Of a stretch of DNA of 64,000 bases, positions 62,685-64,000 are shown in pieces. Both the position numbers and the translations under genes were made by a program. The stretch comes from Burkholderiaceae bacterium DAT-1 (lineage in GTDB: Bacteria; Pseudomonadota; Gammaproteobacteria; Burkholderiales; Chitinimonadaceae): positions 62,001 to 126,000 of the forward strand of contig JAHRBI010000007.1 of NCBI GenBank assembly GCA_019084025.1, read 5' to 3'. Below the pieces are notes generated by a model. That model made no database searches and had not been told where the DNA came from. It was given only the letters and a program-made list of their open reading frames with translations. Positions within the stretch are counted from its first letter, which is position 1; each line of letters opens with the position of its first letter.

Positions 62685-64000
62685 ATGACTAGGCAGATAG
62701 TGCTCAGTAATTCGCCACGCATTCTGGTCTTTGCTACATACCATTTGGGTCAGCTCATCCATTCGGTCGTGTCCGCCCATGCGCCCCGTGTTGTGCTGAA
62801 GGTCGTGAAAGCAACAGCAGACGAGTTGCAGCAACGCATGAAGCTGGAAGCGGATACATTTTTGCCTGACGTAGTGCTGGCTGCAGGAAGAGGGGCTGAT
62901 TGGATTCGGGCGCATGCGGCTGTGCCGGTCGTGGTGATTGAGGCGGGTAGTTTGGCGTTGCTGGAAGCAATCGCCAGAGCACGCCAGAGCCACGCCAAAG
63001 TTGTCGTGGTTGGTCGCGAGCGGCTGCATACCCAGTTCCAGCGGCTTGCCGGATTAATCCCCGATGAGGTGGCGTATTTCCGTTACGAGCTAGATTCGGA
63101 TGTAATGGAGATGCTGGCGTCGCTTGAGTGCGCGACTGATGTGGCAATTGTAGGCTCAAGCCGAATTGTCGAGCTTGCTGGCGCACATGCGTTGCAGGGC
63201 GAGCTGGTGTATTCGATTGAATCGGTGATGCGGGCATTGCAGAGTGCTTTGGAGCTGGTTCGTCTAGCGCATCTTGAAAAGGCGCGTCGCGAACGAATCG
63301 ATAGAATTCTCGAAGGGTTGGCTGAAGGGGTTGCTGCGGTAGACATGCAAGGGCGTCTTCAGACCGTGAATCCTGCATTGGCCCGCCTGCTTGGTACTAC
63401 ACCAGCTTGGGCGGAAGGCAGAATCTTGTCAGAAATGGCAAGTGATCTCGCGATGGATGCAGTATTGCGCACAGGTGATCCAGTACGTGATACCGTGGTA
63501 CAGTTGTCTGGAAAGACATTACTGGCACAAAAAATTCCGCTCTACGAGGCTGGCGTACAGGTGGGCGCCGTCCTCACCTTGCAGGCGACTGCCTCGATTG
63601 AGCGCGCAGACCGAAGTTTAAAGGCAAGACACAGGACAAACCGGTTCCGCGCCAAATATACACTTGATCAAGTGGTGGGAGAGTCTGCTGCCATCAATCA
63701 AGCCAAATCATTGGCAAGATTGTATGGCGATAGTGATGCGTCCGTGTTAATTATTGGCGAATCAGGTACGGGCAAGGAATTGTTTGCTCAGGGAATCCAT
63801 CGAGCTTCCGCACGCTGTAATGAGCCATTTGTTGCGGTAAATTGTGCTGCCTTCCCCGAAACGCTGCTCGAATCCGAATTGTTTGGGTACGAGGAGGGCG
63901 CATTTACGGGCTCAAGACGTGGCGGTAAGCCTGGATTATTTGAAGTCGCAGAGGGTGGAACGCTGTTTCTCGATGAAATAGCGGATATGCCGGTGACGCT
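62685..64000 (+). CDS. prpR: PrpR-like sigma-54-dependent activator, 3' truncated by window edge
   Basis: Runs open from ATG 62685 to the window end; an in-frame stop at 62676 fixes the start. Residues about 10-195 form a PrpR_N sensor domain ([46 protein letters not shown]). A PAS domain covers about 205-310 ([20 protein letters not shown]). The AAA+ domain then shows Walker [13 protein letters not shown], the sigma-54 contact loop [16 protein letters not shown] and Walker [14 protein letters not shown] before the cut. PrpR activates propionate (2-methylcitrate) genes in response to 2-methylcitrate; no prp enzymes are visible here, so the regulon could differ. The ribosome site is weak. Confidence 0.88.
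   Translation, partial: MTRQIVLSNSPRILVFATYHLGQLIHSVVSAHAPRVVLKVVKATADELQQRMKLEADTFLPDVVLAAGRGADWIRAHAAVPVVVIEAGSLALLEAIARARQSHAKVVVVGRERLHTQFQRLAGLIPDEVAYFRYELDSDVMEMLASLECATDVAIVGSSRIVELAGAHALQGELVYSIESVMRALQSALELVRLAHLEKARRERIDRILEGLAEGVAAVDMQGRLQTVNPALARLLGTTPAWAEGRILSEMASDLAMDAVLRTGDPVRDTVVQLSGKTLLAQKIPLYEAGVQVGAVLTLQATASIERADRSLKARHRTNRFRAKYTLDQVVGESAAINQAKSLARLYGDSDASVLIIGESGTGKELFAQGIHRASARCNEPFVAVNCAAFPETLLESELFGYEEGAFTGSRRGGKPGLFEVAEGGTLFLDEIADMPVT

Noticed and set aside
63890-63960. GAFTGS instead of GAFTGA in the PrpR-like activator
   Set aside because: From memory, PrpR proteins themselves carry GAFTGS, so this is a family trait and not a loss of sigma-54 contact.
1-64000. CRISPR arrays, prophage, transposons, rRNA, replication origin
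   Set aside because: No regularly spaced direct repeats, integrase, transposase, capsid gene, rRNA sequence or DnaA-box cluster was seen in the window.

Overview
The window is a contiguous piece of a Gram-negative, flagellated chromosome that reads as Betaproteobacteria, most likely order Neisseriales. The grounds are recognisable gene strings (gpmI-envC-ctpA-moeB, rpe-gph-trpE, dapA-bamC, orn-M48 peptidase-phhB-rsgA, rpsU-yqeY-dnaG-rpoD), outer-membrane lipoproteins BamC and FlgH, ubiquinone genes ubiC/ubiA, and a sigma-54-type promoter in front of the flagellar rod genes. The taxon is inferred from layout and protein motifs, not from a database search. No prophage, insertion sequence, CRISPR array or rRNA operon is visible. 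Both ends cut genes: dxs lacks its start and a PrpR-type regulator lacks its C-terminal part.

Layout. 1-3.3 kb: dxs, then folE2 behind a strongly structured 5' leader, then a convergent ArsR-type regulator. 3.5-9.3 kb: gpmI, an EnvC-like amidase activator, ctpA, a GAF protein and moeB/thiF. 9.2-16.6 kb (minus strand): rpe, an SDR, gph and trpE; a radical SAM activase and folA; a PAS-PAS-GGDEF cyclase and tatD. 16.7-19.4 kb: apaG, dapA, bamC. 19.5-22.2 kb (minus): a large TIG-repeat secreted metalloprotease. 22.4-29.8 kb: flgBCDEFGHI, driven by a putative sigma-54 promoter; flgJ, flgK and flgL do not follow.

29.8-42.2 kb is the most distinctive region: eight signalling genes in two divergent groups. 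The minus group holds a two-component-propeller histidine kinase and a receiver/HD-GYP protein. The plus group holds a PAS/ATPase pseudo-kinase, a single-domain receiver, a degenerate HD-GYP protein, a receiver-PAS-kinase, a HAMP kinase and a LOV-like (blue-light type) PAS kinase. None has a DNA-binding output domain, so the visible outputs are protein-protein signalling and cyclic-di-GMP hydrolysis. Its position next to the flagellar rod/hook operon suggests motility or surface-behaviour control. The GGDEF protein at 10-11.3 kb would supply the opposing synthesis activity.

42.3-64 kb: two small accessory ORFs, a lytic transglycosylase, a ferredoxin, ubiC/ubiA, a PadR/HAAS-domain operon with an unrecognised third gene, then a minus-strand run orn-pncC-proteasome homologue-hslO-K+ channel. 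A secreted DUF3472-like protein sits between orn and the M48 peptidase. After phhB and rsgA comes the macromolecular synthesis operon (rpsU, yqeY, dnaG, rpoD) with a terminator-like leader, followed by a CAT-anticodon tRNA, an unknown 200-aa protein and the divergent, truncated PrpR-like activator.

Best candidates for something undescribed: the folE2 leader, a three-way junction whose closing stem competes with a hairpin that hides the ribosome binding site; the light/HD-GYP signalling island; and the proteasome homologue translationally abutted to pncC.
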